From: Methylocella sp.
GTDB taxonomy: Bacteria > Pseudomonadota > Alphaproteobacteria > Rhizobiales > Beijerinckiaceae
DNA length: 64,000 bases
Assembly (NCBI GenBank): GCA_037200525.1
Contig: JBBCGG010000001.1
Span: 645,526 to 709,525 of the forward strand
Reading direction: 5' to 3'
Shown here: positions 8,432 through 17,292 of the stretch, one piece after another
Layout of the letters: every line of letters begins with the position of its first letter
Position numbering within the stretch: the first letter of the stretch is position 1
Made by a program: the position numbers and the translations under genes
The notes under the pieces: generated by a model
What the model saw: the letters and a program-made list of their open reading frames with translations, nothing else
Told to the model about the DNA's origin: nothing
Database searches by the model: none

Positions 8432-9622
8432 TCAATCGTTGAGAATGGCGGGCAGCATAGGCATGGCGCCTGCGATGACCGACTGGACCGGGGCCGGGCG
8501 CCCGAGTTTGTAACAGAAGGGCGTCGGCGCGAGTGCGGCGGGGTCGGTCTCTGGAATTTCACTCACATGAGCCGCCGCAAGAATGATTTGCGGCGGCTTG
8601 TCTTCCGCAGGCTTTGCTTGCGTCGGCACAGCCGCCTTTGCGATTAGGGAAGGACACCCGCCAGGCCGGGCGCAGCGCCCGCGAGCCGGGGTGATGACCT
8701 CCTCGACGCCTGCGAAAGCCAGCGCTTCCGGACGGCTGACCTCGCCGAGATGGGCTCCCTTGCTCAAGAGAGCCGCGAAGATCGCATTCTGGCCGCCGTC
8801 CGCATAAACGGTCCGCACGGCGGCGCTTCCCTCGGCGATGAGCGCCGCAATGCGCGCCTTTTCTTGCAGGCGATGCGCGCTCGCCAACGCTTCGTTGGAG
8901 GGATCTTGGGACGGCGCGAACGCATAGCGGCCGGCGGTAACGTTCACGACAAGCTCTTCGCCGGTGGCCTCGAAGCGATCAGAGCCTTCCTTCAACTGCC
9001 GCCAGAACTCGATATTCGGATCGGAGCGGTATTTCGCCATGTTTTGCGCCGTCATCCGAAAGGGAAAAGCCTGAAACTGGAACGCTGGCTGCCCGCCCTT
9101 CAAGGCCTCGCGCGCGATGGCGAAAATCTCGCCAATGCCCTTGTCGGTCATGGCGAAACATCCCGCCGATGAGCAAATCCCATGCACCATCACGTCGGAG
9201 CCGGTGTAGCCATGCGCTCTGTCGTAGGCGTTTGGATATCCGGTGTCGAAGGACAGATAATAATGGGAGTAGGGGTTCATCTGTTTCGGGCCGACCGAAT
9301 AGAATCCCTCCGGGGTCTGGCGATCGCCCTGCTTTGTTTTTGGCCCGAGCGCCCCAGACCAGCGGCAAATGGGAAAGGTTTTCAGAAGGACAAAGCGCCC
9401 GCTTTTGGCCTGTTTCCACACTTCGATTTCCGATTCCTTTTTATAGGATCGAATCAGAACCGGCGCTGATGGCGAGGTGTCCCGCGCGGCCATCAAAGCG
9501 AGCGTCGCCGCTGGAATGGGCAGCTCTCCCTTGGTCGCTGCTGCGACCGGGCTCTGCGCAATAAGCAAGACGACCAGTGCGGCCGCCGCGCGAAAAAATG
9601 CGCCTCGTAACCAGAAATCCAT
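8432..9622 (-). CDS. Murein L,D-transpeptidase (YafK/YkuD type), exported
   Basis: 396 residues. The N terminus (MDFWLRGAFFRAAAALVVLL..AQSPVAAA) is a signal peptide. The catalytic block MVHGICSSAGCFAMTDKGI (about residues 145-163) is the YkuD HGxxSSxGC motif with the nucleophilic cysteine and its histidine; KTKQGDRQTPEGFYSV precedes it. This is the YafK branch of periplasmic L,D-transpeptidases, which attach or release lipoproteins or form cross-links on peptidoglycan. The C-terminal 170 residues are low in recognisable motifs and end in a proline/alanine-rich stretch. I chose ATG 9622 because it begins the signal peptide; the open frame extends to 9739 but would overlap the divergent gene. 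Confidence 0.88.
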   Translation of the reverse strand: MDFWLRGAFFRAAAALVVLLIAQSPVAAATKGELPIPAATLALMAARDTSPSAPVLIRSYKKESEIEVWKQAKSGRFVLLKTFPICRWSGALGPKTKQGDRQTPEGFYSVGPKQMNPYSHYYLSFDTGYPNAYDRAHGYTGSDVMVHGICSSAGCFAMTDKGIGEIFAIAREALKGGQPAFQFQAFPFRMTAQNMAKYRSDPNIEFWRQLKEGSDRFEATGEELVVNVTAGRYAFAPSQDPSNEALASAHRLQEKARIAALIAEGSAAVRTVYADGGQNAIFAALLSKGAHLGEVSRPEALAFAGVEEVITPARGRCARPGGCPSLIAKAAVPTQAKPAEDKPPQIILAAAHVSEIPETDPAALAPTPFCYKLGRPAPVQSVIAGAMPMLPAILND

Positions 9623-9773
9623 TCCGCCTCTCGGGGCTGAAGCTTGACGAGAGCTTATGCTCCCGCAACTTTGCGGCGGCAATAGGAGAGATGTCTGTTG
9701 GGAATAGAGGTTTGTGGTTAACTCGATATTAACGGCCAAGCTCGGAGAACTAAGGCCAAGTCCACGCTTAAAA

Positions 9774-10181
9774 ATGGAGATGCAATTGGCTCGATTGATC
9801 GAGGAAAATCAGGCTTCCGTGGAAGTTCTCTGCGTCTACGCGGATATCAAGGCTACCCGCCAGACCGACTGGATCAATAATTTCTGGAAGGCGCTGGCGC
9901 GTCATCCTTCAACTTTGAAGCGCATGTGGGAGAACATCAAGCAGGTCATGGCCCCTGGAGCCTTGGACCCGCTGACTAAGGAATTGATCTATGTCGCGGT
10001 CAGCGTCACCAATAATTGCAATTATTGCATTGCGTCTCATACGGCGGCGGCTCGCGCCAAGGGCATGAGCGACGAACAATTGGCCGAACTGCTCGCCGTC
10101 GTCGGGCTGGCCAACGACACCAATCGTTTGGCGATCGGCTATAATGTCCCGGTGGACGAGAAATTCCTCGCTGGCGAATAA
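9774..10181 (+). CDS. Carboxymuconolactone decarboxylase/AhpD-like protein
   Basis: About 135 residues. The CNYCIASHTAAAR segment is the CxxCxxxH redox/active motif of the AhpD-like CMD superfamily, and ATRQTDWINNFWKALARHP plus MAPGALDPLTKELIYVAVS are typical of the proteobacterial alkylhydroperoxidase-like branch. Role in peroxide defence is inferred from the family; no direct partner (AhpC) is nearby. ATG 9774 is preferred since homologues begin close to LARLIEEN; an in-frame GTG at 9714 would add 20 residues. It is divergent from the transpeptidase gene. Confidence 0.85.
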   Translation: MEMQLARLIEENQASVEVLCVYADIKATRQTDWINNFWKALARHPSTLKRMWENIKQVMAPGALDPLTKELIYVAVSVTNNCNYCIASHTAAARAKGMSDEQLAELLAVVGLANDTNRLAIGYNVPVDEKFLAGE

Positions 10182-10403
10182 AGCGGAGGCGCCTGAGCCA
10201 CCCCAATACGGACAAATGGGCCACGCTGCGTCGGGTTGCGCCCGTGATCGCTTCAATTTGAATTGCCCGCGCCTGGCCTTGCCATCGGCGGCGGAAAAGG
10301 ACATTCCACCTGTCAGGGATGTTTTGGCCTGAGGGATGACGCTGTTGGACCGTCATCGCTTTGGCGCCGCCCTTTAAGGCATTGGTTCGCGCTGGAGATA
10401 ATT

Positions 10404-10718
10404 ATGTTTCGCTTTGGGACAGGCTTCATCGTTGGAGTTGGCATTGCGATTTTTACGGCCTCGGCGGCCAATGCGAAAACATATCAGTTTCGCGTCAGCT
10501 GCGCGGACGAAACTTATATCGCTCAATGGGACGGCTCGGACTTCGACAAAGACCGCTTTCGCATCGCGACCGGCGATACGAATCTCGACTGTTCGATCTA
10601 TGACTACGATGCGAGGACCGACGGAAACCTGCCTCGGCGCTGGTGCGGCGATCCGGGCGGCATCATTCGAGGATTTCCGCCGGCCTTGATTTTATCCGGC
10701 TTGTCTCATTGCCGGTAA
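10404..10718 (+). CDS. Small exported protein of unknown function
   Basis: 104 residues preceded by a GGAG ribosome site (10394-10397). The first 24 residues (MFRFGTGFIVGVGIAIFTAS..ANA) are a signal peptide with an AxA cleavage site. The mature part is acidic and contains four cysteines (SCAD, LDCS, RWCG, SHCR), compatible with two disulfides in the periplasm. I recognise no family. It sits alone between the AhpD-like gene and the convergent LysR gene. Confidence 0.7.
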   Translation: MFRFGTGFIVGVGIAIFTASAANAKTYQFRVSCADETYIAQWDGSDFDKDRFRIATGDTNLDCSIYDYDARTDGNLPRRWCGDPGGIIRGFPPALILSGLSHCR

Positions 10719-10813
10719 ATGCGACGCCCGCAAACCCGCGCCCGGGCCCATCGTTGGAACGAGGACGACCGCACAAGGGACGAATGCCCGCACTCTCAGA
10801 CTCATTCAAAGCC

Positions 10814-11752
10814 TCACGCGGCCTTGCGAACCAGTTGTAACGCGAAATCGATAAAGGCTCGCACCTTCGCTGGCGGATGATGCCGCGAAGGATGCAATGC
10901 ATAGAGCGGGAATGTTTCGCCGGGCCAGTCCGGAAACAGCTCGACCACGCGACCTTGGTCGAGCAAATCCTCCATGCCGAGCGTTAGAATCTGAGCGATG
11001 CCTGCGCCCGCGACGCATTCGCCGATCATGGTGTCTACGTCGCTCAGGGTCAGTTGGCCCGCGATCTTTATCTTCAGCACCTTGCGGCCTTGGTGGAACT
11101 CCCACTCGAAGGGCTGTCCGGTTTGGGAGTCGCGGAACTGGATGCAGGCGTGGCCGGCGAGGTCCGTCGGGTGCTTCGGTCGGCCATGTCGTTCGAGGTA
11201 GGAGGGCGCCGCAAGGGTCAGGACTCGGGCGTCGATCAACTTCCGTGCAAGAAGGGACGACGCCTTCGGTTCGCCGAAGCGCATGGCGAGGTCGATGCCG
11301 TCGGCCACCAGATCGCCGACATGGTCGCGAGTGATGAGTTCGAGCGTGAGTTCCGGATAGCGGCCGATAAACTTCCCGAGATGACCAGCGAGAACGAGCC
11401 GGGAAAAGAAGGAGTCAACGTCTACGCGCAGACGGCCTCGCACAATGCTCGAGGACCCTGACGCAGCCGTCGCCGCCTCCTCGATGCCTGTCAGAAGGGG
11501 CCCCACCTGTTCGTAGAACCGGCGCCCCTCGTCAGTCAACGTCACCGATCTCGTCGTTCTGTCAAGCAGCCGCACGCCGACGCGCGCTTCGAGGCGCGCA
11601 ACCGCGCGGCTAACGCCGGACGCGGAAATCCCGAGCGTCTCGGCCCCGCGGACGAAGCTGCCGCCTTCGACGACAGCGGCCAAAACGGTGACGCCAGCTA
11701 GGCCGTGGTGACGAATTCGGCGTTTGAGGGATTCTCGCGAGGATCTTTCCAT
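10814..11752 (-). CDS. LysR-type regulator with IS-derived N terminus
   Basis: 312 codons. The HTH (VVEGGSFVRGAETLGISASGVSRAVARLE) and the LysR substrate-binding domain are intact. The first 17 residues (MERSSRESLKRRIRHHG) are encoded by the end of the 866-bp IS at 11701-12566, which entered at codon 8. The native start, ATG TCG TTC GAC GGC CGG TTG with an AGGAG site, is left on the other side of the IS at 12569-12590. Joining across the IS with one TA removed gives an unbroken 302-residue LysR protein starting MSFDGRLLAGVTVLAAVV. Translation from the IS-supplied ATG is in frame, so the regulator may still be made. It was originally divergent from the NmrA-like gene at 12722, its likely target. 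Confidence 0.85.
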   Translation of the reverse strand: MERSSRESLKRRIRHHGLAGVTVLAAVVEGGSFVRGAETLGISASGVSRAVARLEARVGVRLLDRTTRSVTLTDEGRRFYEQVGPLLTGIEEAATAASGSSSIVRGRLRVDVDSFFSRLVLAGHLGKFIGRYPELTLELITRDHVGDLVADGIDLAMRFGEPKASSLLARKLIDARVLTLAAPSYLERHGRPKHPTDLAGHACIQFRDSQTGQPFEWEFHQGRKVLKIKIAGQLTLSDVDTMIGECVAGAGIAQILTLGMEDLLDQGRVVELFPDWPGETFPLYALHPSRHHPPAKVRAFIDFALQLVRKAA

Positions 11753-12566
11753 GATTCAAGGCTGATTTTTGGAGATCAGCCTTGATGATTCGGGATGTCG
11801 ATGCGCTGCGAGACGATCAATGGGAGCGGCTTTGTGATCTTGTGCCAGGCGGAAGAGCCGGCCAGCGCGGGCCGCGCTGCGACAATCGACGCTTCGTCGA
11901 CGCGCTGTTATGGATGGCCCGCTCGGGCGGCCGCTGGCGCGATCTGCCCGAACGCTTCGGCGACCATCAGGCGGTGAAACGCCGCTACTATCGCTGGATC
12001 GAGCGCGGCGCCTTGGACGGATTTCTTGAGGCATTCACCGCCGAGGCCGATCTCGAATGGCTGATGATCGACTCAACAATCGTGCGCGCCCATCAGCACG
12101 CGGCCGGCGCAAGGATCGCCAAAGGGGGGCGGATGCCCAAGGCCTGGGCCGCTCTCGCGGTGGTTTGAGCACCAAAATCCACGCCGCGACAGACGCACTC
12201 GGCAACCCCGTTCGGCTCCTTCTCGGACCTGGGCAGCGCAACGACATCACAAAAGCGCACGCCCTGATCGAAGGCTTTGCGGCCGATGCGATCATCGCCG
12301 ATAAAGGTTATGACGCCAATCACTTGCGCAAGGCTGTTCTTATGCGTGAGGCTGAGCCGGTGATCCCATCAAAATCCAATCGCCGCGCGCCGCTCCCCTA
12401 CGACAAGGCGCTCTACAAGGAGCGCAATCTCGTCGAGCGTTTCTTCAATAAACTGAAGCAGTTCCGGCGCGTCGCAACCCGATACGACAAGCTCCTCGCA
12501 AACTACCGAGGCTTCGTATTGCTCGCCGCTATTGCTATCATGCTCAGGTAATTCGTCACTACTGCC
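11701..12566 (+). mobile_element. IS5-family (IS427-like) insertion sequence, copy A
   Basis: An 866-bp element. Ends are imperfect inverted repeats, GGCCGTGGTGACGAATT at the left and (complement) GGCAGTAGTGACGAATT at the right, flanked by the dinucleotide TA at 11699-11700 and 12567-12568 (CTAG context on both sides). A second copy of identical length in the opposite orientation is at 44351-45216. A perfect hairpin (AAGGCTGAT...ATCAGCCTT, 11759-11784) sits between the left end and the transposase start and may shield the gene from outside transcription. Confidence 0.92.
11785..12551 (+). CDS. IS5-family transposase, two overlapping frames (programmed frameshift)
   Basis: The first frame (11785-12168) encodes the N-terminal domain with LRDDQWERLCDLVPG and IDSTIVRAHQHAAGA, which carries the first catalytic aspartate. 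The second frame (open 12057-12551) encodes DDE residues two and three in DKGYDANHLRKA and KERNLVERFFNKLKQFRRVATRYDK. A AAAGGGGGG run at 12121-12129 lies in the overlap and is a plausible -1 slippage site joining both. The copy at 44366-45132 has the same organisation, so the two-frame state is ancestral and not decay. Confidence 0.9.
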
Positions 12567-12590
12567 TAGCAACCGGCCGTCGAACGACAT
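12567..12590 (-). other. Detached native start of the LysR gene
   Basis: On the minus strand this is ATG TCG TTC GAC GGC CGG TTG CTA, preceded by AGGAG (within 12594-12602). It encodes MSFDGRLL and continues in frame into the LysR gene at 11700 if the IS and one TA copy are removed. Today this start reads into the IS and stops there after a short hybrid peptide. Confidence 0.85.
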
Positions 12591-12680
12591 ATGCGCTCCT
12601 GATTTTTAGTCAGGAAAGATGTGACAGAAACGCGCTTAAGTCAAAGCCACGCCGGTGCGATAACCGAGCCTCCATTCAAG

Positions 12681-12708
12681 CGCGATCGTAAATCCGCGAT
12701 CGTAAATC
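12681..12708. repeat. Perfect 14-bp tandem repeat in LysR/NmrA intergenic region
   Basis: CGCGATCGTAAATC occurs twice head to tail, ending 13 bases before the NmrA-like start and next to its GGGAG ribosome site. Each unit contains the palindrome CGATCG. It could be a regulator-binding site or a chance duplication in the leader. Confidence 0.6.
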
Positions 12709-12721
12709 AGGGAGAAGCGAT

Positions 12722-13579
12722 ATGTTCGCCATCACAGGAATTTCCGGGAAGGTCGGGGGAATCGTCGCGCGAACGCTGCTGGCCGCCAAACTGCCTGTCC
12801 GCGCCGTAGTGCGCGACGCCAAAAAAGGGATTGAATGGGCGGAACGCGGCTGCGAAGTCGCAATCGCTGACGCCGCCGATGAGGCGGCGCTGACGGACGC
12901 ATTCAAAGACGCGGAGGGCGTGTTTGTCCTCTTGCCGCCAATTTTCGATCCGGAGCCCGGCTTTCCCGAGGCGCGCGCGGTGAGCGCCGCGGTTCGCTCG
13001 GCGCTCGAGGCCGCGCGTCCATCCAAGATCGTTTGTCTATCTACGATCGGGGCGCGCACAAACCGGCCAAACCTTCTCAACCAACTCGGCATCCTGGAGG
13101 AGGCGCTGGGCGCGCTGCCGATGCCGGTCGCCTTCTTGCGCCCCGCGTGGTTCATGGAGAACTCAAGTTGGGACGTCGCGCCCGCGCGCGACGCGGGGGT
13201 CCTCCAAAGTTTCCTGCAACCGCTCGACAGACTGGTCCCGATGGTGGCCACGGCGGACGTTGGCCGCGTAGCGGCTGAGATGCTTCAAGAGACGTGGAGC
13301 GGCCGGCGGATCGTCGAGCTCGAAGGGCCGCGGCGGGTAAGCCCAAACGAGATCGCCGCAGCTTTCTCACTGCTTTTTGGGCGCCCGGTTCGTACGGAAG
13401 CCGTTCCGCGCGACAGTTGGGCGGCTCTCTTTACGTCCCAAGGCATGAAGAACCCGACGCCGCGAATGCAGATGCTGGATGGATTCAATGAAGGCTGGAT
13501 CGAATTCAATGGAGTCCCGGTTAAGGGCAAGGTCGAACTCGAGATGGCGTTGAAGGATCTCGTCGAGAAGGCCGCATAG
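12722..13579 (+). CDS. NmrA-like NAD(P)-binding protein (atypical SDR)
   Basis: 285 residues. The N terminus MFAITGISGKVGGIVARTLL is a GxxGxxG Rossmann motif and the chain lacks a classical YxxxK, as in NmrA/QorB/azoreductase-like atypical SDRs. LRPAWFMENSSWD in the middle is characteristic of this group. Such proteins act as NAD(P)H-dependent quinone or azo reductases or redox sensors; which applies here is unknown. A divergent LysR gene faces it, a common regulator/enzyme pairing, with 131 bases between the original LysR start and this gene. Confidence 0.85.
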   Translation: MFAITGISGKVGGIVARTLLAAKLPVRAVVRDAKKGIEWAERGCEVAIADAADEAALTDAFKDAEGVFVLLPPIFDPEPGFPEARAVSAAVRSALEAARPSKIVCLSTIGARTNRPNLLNQLGILEEALGALPMPVAFLRPAWFMENSSWDVAPARDAGVLQSFLQPLDRLVPMVATADVGRVAAEMLQETWSGRRIVELEGPRRVSPNEIAAAFSLLFGRPVRTEAVPRDSWAALFTSQGMKNPTPRMQMLDGFNEGWIEFNGVPVKGKVELEMALKDLVEKAA

Positions 13580-13661
13580 CGACATCGCCAGGCCTTGCGC
13601 GGCCTGGCTTATCCGTATCCGTCAAATGATGGCCAGGGTCCCTACCCTGGCCGTTTCTCGA

Positions 13662-14726
13662 TTAATTGGCCGGGGTGAGCGTCGCGAACTGGCCGTGCGT
13701 GCCAGCGTCGATGCCCATTGTGATGAACAAGGTGCGCGGATCCGAGACGGCCCCGCCGCCGAACCTCAGCTCCCAAAGGCCGGGAGCGCCGATTGGTTGG
13801 CCACCTTGGTTGAGCAGCGGCTGGAAGGCGCCTTCCGCATTGAACGCATTGATTCCGCCGTCGCCGAAATTGCCAACGATGATGTCGCCGCTGGCGCCGC
13901 CGAAGCCGGTGGTCGGGGCGAGAACGACGCCCCACGGAGCGTTAAGCGGCTTGCCGGCGGCGAAGCGCTGCAAGAGGTTTCCGTTGGTGTCGAAAACGTC
14001 GACGAAGCCCTTCTGCAGTGATGAAGGTTTTCGTGGCATTCTGCTTGGCGTAGGTTACGAAGAGATTGCCCTCGATCGTGTGCATGCCGAAAGGCGTGAA
14101 GCCAGCGGGGATCTGCGGATCGGAGAAAGTGCCCGTCAGCTCGGCGTTGGCCGGCTGAAAGGTTGAATTGAATACATCGATCTTGCCGGTGTGGACGTTT
14201 GCGGCGTAGATGAAGGCGCCCTTCGTGGTCTCGCCAAGCGCGAGAGAAGTATAGACAGCGCCTGTCTTCGAGTTGTCGACGGCGGTGACGGCGACGGTTG
14301 GATTGACCGGCAGATTCGGAGCCCAGGCCGCGATGGAGCCCTGCCGGGTCGCGAACATGAAGAGCGAGGTCAGCTGCGTGCCGGGGACCAAGAAGTCGGG
14401 GGTCGGATTCCAGAGCAAGCCAGAAGGTTGCGACTTCGCGCTGGGGGTGATGGGATTGGGGATGGTGAAGGTTTTTTGCACCTTGGTCCCATTGCCGTCA
14501 TAAAGGGTGGCGACGCCAGAACCGCTATCGTTGATCCAGAACGCGCCGTCCGGCTGGAAGGCCATGCCCCAGGGGTCTACCAGGGTAGGATCGAGGGTGA
14601 TGCCGCTGCCCTTGGTGTCCGAGACAAGGTTCGTCTTCTTGTACAGGAGCGGTGGCGCGCTGCTGGCAGTCTGCGCAAGCGCAGCGCCAGTCAGCAATAA
14701 GGCAGGAGCTGAATTTTCGAATTCAT
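13662..14726 (-). pseudogene. TIGR03118-like secreted protein, frameshifted
   Basis: Two open segments together give an almost complete secreted beta-propeller-like protein. The larger (13942-14697) contains NLVSDTKGSGITLDPTLVDPWGMAF and LFVTYAKQNATKTF; the smaller (13662-14039) continues with GFVDVFDTNGNLLQRFAAGK, NAPWGVVLAP and DIIVGNFGDGGINAF, the order seen in the TIGR03118 family. The shift lies at about 14012-14020 near a GGG. A second problem is at the start: ATG 14726 begins MNSKIQLLP but meets a stop, while the neighbouring frame gives the missing signal-peptide core LLLTGAALAQ. One net base change at each place would restore a roughly 355-residue protein. Sequencing error cannot be excluded. 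Confidence 0.75.
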
Positions 14727-14870
14727 ATTCTTCCTCGTTTTTGGGTCGAGCTGTTTGGTCAATGTCATGGATCGGTTCGCTTTGAACCGTCCTCTCTTCG
14801 ACGAGGAAACGATGCCAGCGTCTTGTTGCAGCGCAATTTCCGTTACGCGCAAATGTGTTACAATACTAAC

Positions 14871-15391
14871 ATGAGCTGGAGTGTGCGCCGCCGCGCTGCA
14901 GATTTGACGGCGCTGATGATCCTGCTGTTTTTGGGCAATTGGCGTCTGACTCTTATCATTCTCGCGACGATCCCTCTCGCGATCATCACTGCTGGTTTAG
15001 TGTTGTATCTCGGCGGCGAGACATTGAACGCCATGACCCTCGGCGGCTTTGCGCTCGCCATCGGCATCCTGGTCGACAACGGCGTCGTCGTCATCGAGAA
15101 CATCGAGCGTCTCGTGAAGGAAGGCGATCCGCTAATGCAGGCGATCGTCACCGGCTGCGGCGAAGTTGCAATTGCGACGACGCTTTCAACGATATCCATA
15201 TGCATTGTGTTCGTGCCGGTGTTTTTGCTCCAGGGCACGGCGAAATATCTGTTTTCGCCTTTGTCCCTCTCCTCTTGCGTCGGCGTCCTGACATCCATGA
15301 GGCTGAGCGCCGCCTTGCGGCAGCCACGGCCCGCATAGGCGTCGCGACCGCCGATCTCTACCCGCGTGTGACGATCAGCGGCATCCTTTGA
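14871..15391 (+). pseudogene. Remnant of RND efflux pump joined to an outer-membrane-factor remnant
   Basis: Codons from 14871 to about 15265 encode an internal part of an RND (AcrB-like) permease: LFLGNWRLTLIILATIPLA, then GGFALAIGILVDNGVVVIEN (transmembrane helix 4 with the essential aspartate region) and TTLSTISICIVFVPVFLLQG. At about 15265-15275 the frame changes and the sequence becomes RRRPDIHEAERRLAAATARI and GVATADLYPRVTISG, a conserved block of NodT/OprM-type outer membrane factors, ending at 15391. A deletion therefore fused the middle of the pump gene with the middle of the following outer-membrane gene. Neither can be functional. Confidence 0.85.
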
Positions 15392-15810
15392 GCGCAAGGC
15401 GGCCCGCGTTCATCCTCGGCCGTCCCTACTACGCTAATCGGAGCGGCGGCCCCTCTATTTATTGGGCCGGTGCTCGCTCCGTCGAATAGAGGCGTTGATA
15501 GCGGAGACAGCAGCCGATGAGCTGATCTTTTTGACGCTCATTTATGAGCAGGATGCCCGACGACGTCCTTTCGAGATTGTCGCGGACGCTCGCGACAGAA
15601 TTGCGGCCTAAGTATAGCATGTGGCGTAAACGCTCTAAAACGAGATTAGGCTCGTTGGTTATTTCAGATATCCGTTGGCGCGCAAACATTCGATCAGGTT
15701 TTTTCGACGAGAGAAGTCACCGAAAGACGATCGGCAGCCGCAGCTTTTTCGAGAGTTTCTTCGACGGAGTGCGAAATACGGAGACCAAGACGTCGGCCGT
15801 CACCCTATCT
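15392..15810. other. No recognisable gene
   Basis: Only weak open frames occur on both strands (for example a minus-strand 76-codon frame at 15459-15689); none has a convincing ribosome site or a recognisable family. The stretch follows the decayed efflux genes and may be the remainder of the same erosion. Confidence 0.5.
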
Positions 15811-16788
15811 TTACGGGTTGCGGCGCGAGAAGGACACCGCGTAGGCGCCGTCGCGCACCTCGATGTTTGGATCGTCTGACTGTTCGATTCCGTCGAGGAG
15901 TGAACCAGGCAGGAACAGGAGCCGCTTTTGCGCCGCCAAGCTGTCTGGGACGATCTTGTCGATGCTCAGAACTCCGAGATCCACGACTTTACGGTCATCT
16001 GGCCAGGGCAACGTCGGGTCTTTTGTTTGATCTCCGGGCTGCGCCAACAGAGCTCTAACGTGGAAGGTTATGGGACCTTTCGAGAGACGGGCGGGCAATT
16101 CTTCGAACAGGAAATCGGGTGACTTCTTGGCCGCGTCGGCGGCGTCGAGATGCACAACTTTTTCCGGCGTGATCCGGTAGCGCACCGCCTGCTTCTCGCC
16201 CGCCTTGTTGACGAAAACGAAAGCGTTGATGCCGTTATATTGTTCGTCGGCAAAGCTATCGGGGCGCCCCAACGTCGCCATCGCCGCTGACATTCTGGGA
16301 TGAGTAGCTCTAAACTGTTCGAGCTTCGTTGGCTCCGGCGAGCCGTCTGGGCTTTCGTATATCGCCGTCAGCATGTCGCGAAAATCCGCTCCGTTTGCGA
16401 CCGGAAAGAATCTGAATGCGTTGGTCACCATATCGCTCTCACCGCCATCCGGCAGATGATATTTGATCGATAATCCGTGCGCCTGCGGCTCTCCATCAGG
16501 AAGGGTCGGAATGCCTGTATCGCCAGAGAATCGTACCGTCACAGGAATCTTAGCGCCATTGAAGATGACCGCCTTGCTCAATGCCGCCGCTGCGGGCGAA
16601 GCCGTGAAGCTTCCTTCGAGCACAACGCCTTTGGCGTGATTCGCGCGAAATCCGGGGTGGACGCCCCATGTTTTGTTCATGGCGTCCACGATCTGCGTCG
16701 AGAGGTCGGCGTCGTCCGCCATGACGGGAGCACGGCCGCCGAACATCGTTAAGATCGCCAAAGCGATTATAAATTTAGCCTTCACCAT
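15811..16788 (-). CDS. Exported catalase-family (SrpA-like) heme peroxidase
   Basis: 325 residues with a signal peptide (MVKAKFIIALAILTMFGG..VMA). It has the shortened catalase fold: GVHPGFRANHAKGVVLEGSF contains the distal histidine region, IPVTVRFSGDTGIPTLPDG and HGLSIKYHLPDGGESDMVTN are typical catalase core blocks, and LPGSLLDGIEQSDDPNIEVRD near the C terminus is the catalase-related ending. These small catalase-like proteins are usually peroxidases with little catalase activity. I chose ATG 16788 to begin at the signal peptide. It stands alone, and its regulation is not evident. Confidence 0.87.
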   Translation of the reverse strand: MVKAKFIIALAILTMFGGRAPVMADDADLSTQIVDAMNKTWGVHPGFRANHAKGVVLEGSFTASPAAAALSKAVIFNGAKIPVTVRFSGDTGIPTLPDGEPQAHGLSIKYHLPDGGESDMVTNAFRFFPVANGADFRDMLTAIYESPDGSPEPTKLEQFRATHPRMSAAMATLGRPDSFADEQYNGINAFVFVNKAGEKQAVRYRITPEKVVHLDAADAAKKSPDFLFEELPARLSKGPITFHVRALLAQPGDQTKDPTLPWPDDRKVVDLGVLSIDKIVPDSLAAQKRLLFLPGSLLDGIEQSDDPNIEVRDGAYAVSFSRRNP

Positions 16789-17256
16789 ATGGATTCCCTG
16801 AAATTCCAAGCTAGGGACGGGTTGATCTCCGCGGATTCCGCCCGCGCGCCAATGTCCTTTCGGTGAAAGGATGGACGAATCAGATTGTCGGCCGATTTCA
16901 GAAAGGCTACGGCTGTAGCAGGCCCAGTGTGAAGAGGCCTTCCATCCGTCTTAGGTTCGGCGCTATTCCCCACTATGATGAAAGCCGGATCAGCCGCAGG
17001 TCCGACGAGCGGATCGACCAAGTGACGCCTCGGCCGCCGAGCGGCCGTTCGGTGCAGGCTCAACGATCGAGATCCGGCAGGGTAAACTGCGCTGCTATCT
17101 GCCCGAAGCAAGCGCGGGTTCCTTTTCAAAAGCCAGCGACGGTGTCGCCAACTGCGTCTCCAAGTTCGGATCACGCCAATAGGCCTGACGAGATTAGCGC
17201 AGAAGCTTCCTCCCGCATTGCGAGTCGCCTGATCGCAAGCGTATCGCGGACAAAGG
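16789..17256. other. Intergenic region without a supported gene
   Basis: Open frames on both strands are arginine- and serine-rich with no recognisable domain and look like chance frames in GC-rich DNA. A terminator-like hairpin follows at 17257. Confidence 0.5.
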
Positions 17257-17290
17257 AGAGGCGCTCTTCGGGGCGCCTCTTTCATTTATT
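17257..17290 (+). terminator. Terminator-like hairpin downstream of lipase gene
   Basis: AGAGGCGC, an eight-base loop TCTTCGGG, then GCGCCTCT followed by TTCATTTATT. The stem is perfect (8 bp); the T-rich tail is on the plus strand, but it lies right behind the 3' end of the minus-strand lipase and could serve both directions. Confidence 0.55.
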
Positions 17291-17292
17291 GG

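Noticed and set aside
15459-15689. 76-codon minus-strand frame with balanced composition
   Set aside because: No ribosome site, no recognised family and surrounding decay; insufficient support.
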